A DNA stretch of 7,611 nucleotides, taken from contig CAVRGH010000008.1 of the NCBI GenBank assembly GCA_963720675.1, forward strand, positions 1 to 7,611. The letters run 5' to 3'. The notes under the pieces were generated by a model. It was not told the origin of the DNA. It ran no database searches and saw nothing but the letters and a program-made list of their open reading frames with translations. This DNA is from JALHSW01 sp963720675 (GTDB lineage Bacteria; Actinomycetota; Acidimicrobiia; IMCC26256; PALSA-555). Position numbers and translations under genes: made by a program. Shown one piece after another: positions 6,201 through 7,611 of the stretch; position 1 is the stretch's first letter; the number at the start of each line of letters is the position of its first letter.

Positions 6201-7569
6201 TCTCGGCATCACCCTCGAGCGGCGGCGATGGCGGGAGATCCGGGAAGCGCTGCCGTACCTCGGAGACGAGCGTCGCGACCTCGGGGCCGCCGGAGCCGAG
6301 CTCGGGCCCGAGCTGCTCGTCCGACCGACTTCGGACATAGGCGCGGAACGCCTCGACGAATGGAAGGTATGCGACGCCCACCTCACCGTCGTAGCTGTGC
6401 CCCCAGACCACCTGGGCGCCGCGGACCGAGGCATAGGTCGCGACCTCCTCGACGAGACGGGTCTTCCCGATCCCGGGCTCGCCGACCACGAGCACCATGC
6501 GGCTGCGCCCGGACAACGCCTCGTCGCACGCAGTCCGCGCGACGGCGAGCTCCTCGCTGCGGCCGACGAATCGTCGCCAGTCACCGGCCGTGAGCAGGCC
6601 GCCGCCACCGGCGAGCTCCGCCGCGACCACAGGTTCCAGGGAGACATCCCGGAGACGGCGCAGCTCAGCGGCGACGTCCCCCGCCGCGTCGGGTCGATCG
6701 CTCGGATCCTTCGAGAGCAGGCGCACGACGAGCCCGTCGAGAGCGGCGGGCACGCCGGGTGTGTGCCACGTCGTGGCGACGGGCGCGGTGTTCAGGTGCT
6801 GCGAGATCACCGCGACCGCGTCGTCACCGAGGAACGGCGGGCGACCGGTCAACAGCTCATACAGCACGACGCCCAGCGAATAGAGGTCGGCCCGCGCATC
6901 GGGGTTGCGCCCGACCGCCTGCTCGGGTGCGAGGTACGCGACCGTGCCGACCACCATCCCCTCGGTCGTGAGGCGCGACTGGTCGGCCATCGCGGCGAGC
7001 CCGAAATCTCCGAGCTTCGCCGTGCCGTCGTTCGCCAGCCAGACGTTGGCGGGCTTGACGTCGCGATGGACGATCCCGAGGCCGTGCGCATGGTCGAGCG
7101 CGAGCGCCAGCTCCTCACCGACCCGGAGCACCTCGGGCACCGAGAGGCGTCCGGATTCCTCGCGCTCGAGTCGTTCACCCAAGGTGCCGCCCGCCATGTA
7201 TTGGGCGATGATCTGTGGGTCACCCGCCTCCTCGACGACGTCGAACACCGTGACGATGTTCGGGTGGTCGCCAAGACGCGCCATGGCCCGCGCCTCGCGG
7301 TCGATGCGGTGCCGGCCGGCGTCGTCGAGCCCCTCGGTCTTGATGACGGCGACCGCGACATCCCGGTCGAGGCGCTCGTCGTGCGCCAGGTACACGCGCT
7401 TTCGGGTTCCCTCTCCGAGCAGGCGCTGGACTCGGTAGCGACCGCCCCCGAGCAGCGTCGGGGTCGAGGCGGGCGGCTCGGCCGCGAGCAGGCTCCCACC
7501 GCAGGAGTCGCAGAAGCGGGCGCCCTCGCGATTCTCGTGACCGCATGCACCACATTCCACAGGGCGCAT
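3241..7569 (-). CDS. Zinc ribbon - Ser/Thr kinase - STAND/AAA ATPase - TPR - class III nucleotide cyclase fusion
   Basis: A 1442-residue cytosolic multidomain signalling protein with no signal peptide or membrane segment. Residues 6-23 form a CxxC-x10-CxxC zinc ribbon. Residues 45-305 are a Hanks-type kinase with K77 (VAVIK), E92 in helix C, HRDVKPAN at 168-175, DFG at 188-190 and APE at 214-216. All catalytic residues are present, but the glycine loop is GEGTRKRVY, lacking the third glycine. Residues 333-700 are an AAA_16/MalT-like ATPase with Walker A GEPGIGKT (363-370), Walker B LVLDDLHWAD (479-488) and GTYRDVD at 511-517. Residues 710-1235 are Ala/Leu-rich helical repeats, probably TPRs. 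Residues 1272-1438 are a class III cyclase with metal ligands D1280 and D1324, adenine-selecting K1320 and D1376, and R1387, but I1383 in place of the canonical Asn. The likely role is a regulator that senses a signal through the ATPase-TPR core and responds by phosphorylation and cAMP synthesis. Substrates and input are unknown. The ATG at 7569 sits 5 residues before the first zinc cysteine; no Shine-Dalgarno sequence is visible. The gene is convergent with the photolyase gene and appears monocistronic within the window. Confidence 0.94.
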   Translation of the reverse strand: MRPVECGACGHENREGARFCDSCGGSLLAAEPPASTPTLLGGGRYRVQRLLGEGTRKRVYLAHDERLDRDVAVAVIKTEGLDDAGRHRIDREARAMARLGDHPNIVTVFDVVEEAGDPQIIAQYMAGGTLGERLEREESGRLSVPEVLRVGEELALALDHAHGLGIVHRDVKPANVWLANDGTAKLGDFGLAAMADQSRLTTEGMVVGTVAYLAPEQAVGRNPDARADLYSLGVVLYELLTGRPPFLGDDAVAVISQHLNTAPVATTWHTPGVPAALDGLVVRLLSKDPSDRPDAAGDVAAELRRLRDVSLEPVVAAELAGGGGLLTAGDWRRFVGRSEELAVARTACDEALSGRSRMVLVVGEPGIGKTRLVEEVATYASVRGAQVVWGHSYDGEVGVAYLPFVEAFRAYVRSRSDEQLGPELGSGGPEVATLVSEVRQRFPDLPPSPPLEGDAERLRLFDGISTFLAQASRSDPIVLVLDDLHWADKPSLMLLQYLARNLRNERVLIIGTYRDVDLDRQHPLADAIAALRRERLYERVLLRGMSRDDVKALIEAIGEQETPDVFADTIYRATEGNPFFVAEVLRHLTESGALQLVDGRWVGTLESIEANLPEGVREVIGRRLSRLSEECNRMLTVAAAMPGGFVPDLVAKVTGDGEDAVLDLLDDALDAQIVRERPTLAGAYEFTHALIRQTLYSELSTPRRVRLHRQIGEALEAGRGSQADAVLPELAYHWFQAAPGGGVEKAVEYSTRAGDRAADQAAHEEAARYYDQALQALELDDGAAIEQRTRLLLALGAALDRGGETERAARVLEEVTDLARVAGDASLLAEAALARSYGALGGTREPELVALLEEAIEQLGESDLSLRARLCSQLAALVLFFDAERYDRLAEEAVAAARRTDDPLALARALQARMWQVRPNEDEAAMREQLSEAHRFAELAGDRDMLFSLAVSRGIHALAFGDLQLLDLALADADRLARASRSPVQLGAAAQFRGTVAILRGEYDQAEADADEMLDIGRRLQDRGLISNYGVTVMPLRREQGRLVEFLGSTRAIVEALPEIAAWRCGLAQLLAIIGDREGARAELEVLGRDRFGGMANDVSRPYALAAAAEAAALVGDLESCSVLLELMEVLGSRGVGLGPTAYHGVTDRYVGMLALALGRAEDAVRHLDTAVEMLDAFEARSWVARTRLDLARALLARDADEDRSRALSVLNQSLDAAYEIGMPALVEEVLAIKLDLQGIASGSSSDASIDAVAASVSRDRPDLDGVASAEGRVTLLFSDIEGYSSMTDRLGDVASQHVLHSHNELLRRELGARGGTEVKSQGDGFMLAFPSAAAAVGCATAIQRAISAHDFGADAGDLRVRIGLHTGRTIREGDDFFGRTVIIAARVADAAAGGEIFATEDVRLAAPDAAAYGDAREVSLKGLSGSQTVVPIVWRDSPDDE

Positions 7570-7611
7570 CGTAGGGACGATCAGGCCGCCCGGCCCGTTC
7601 AGCCCTCTGCG

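Noticed and set aside
7584..7595. GGCCG-CC-CGGCC inverted repeat upstream of the kinase-cyclase gene as an operator
   Set aside because: Five-base GC-only arms are expected by chance in DNA of this composition, and the window ends shortly after, so no promoter context can be assessed.

Overview
The window is GC-rich (C/G strongly preferred at third codon positions) and gene-dense. Conserved neighbours (nadD next to rsfS), frequent non-ATG starts and poor Shine-Dalgarno sequences fit a high-GC Actinomycetota. Acidimicrobiia or a relative is my best guess, but no sequence here fixes the taxon.

Layout. Positions 1-1074 (minus strand) hold the end of a housekeeping cluster: nadD (NAD biosynthesis), then rsfS (ribosome silencing factor) 48 nt downstream. 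The rsfS reading frame is broken by what looks like one extra base near 225; both halves are otherwise intact. A 96-nt divergent intergenic region (1075-1170) separates this from a plus-strand pair: an ACT-domain protein with a GAF-like C-terminal half (1171-1821), then, after 9 nt, a class I photolyase (1831-3186) with its Trp triad intact. A 54-nt gap with a short hairpin lies between the photolyase and the convergent last gene.

Positions 3241-7569 (minus strand) are one 1442-residue gene that fills more than half of the window. It encodes, in order, a zinc ribbon, a complete cytosolic Ser/Thr protein kinase, a STAND/AAA-type ATPase, a long TPR-like helical region and a class III nucleotide cyclase domain. 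It joins phosphorylation, NTP-dependent switching and cyclic-nucleotide synthesis in one chain without membrane segments. This is the most interesting object here. Its cyclase keeps both metal aspartates and the adenine-selecting Lys/Asp pair but has Ile where the canonical transition-state Asn is expected.

I saw no RNA genes, CRISPR arrays, insertion sequences or attachment sites. Very long antisense open frames over nadD, the photolyase and the kinase are codon-bias shadows.
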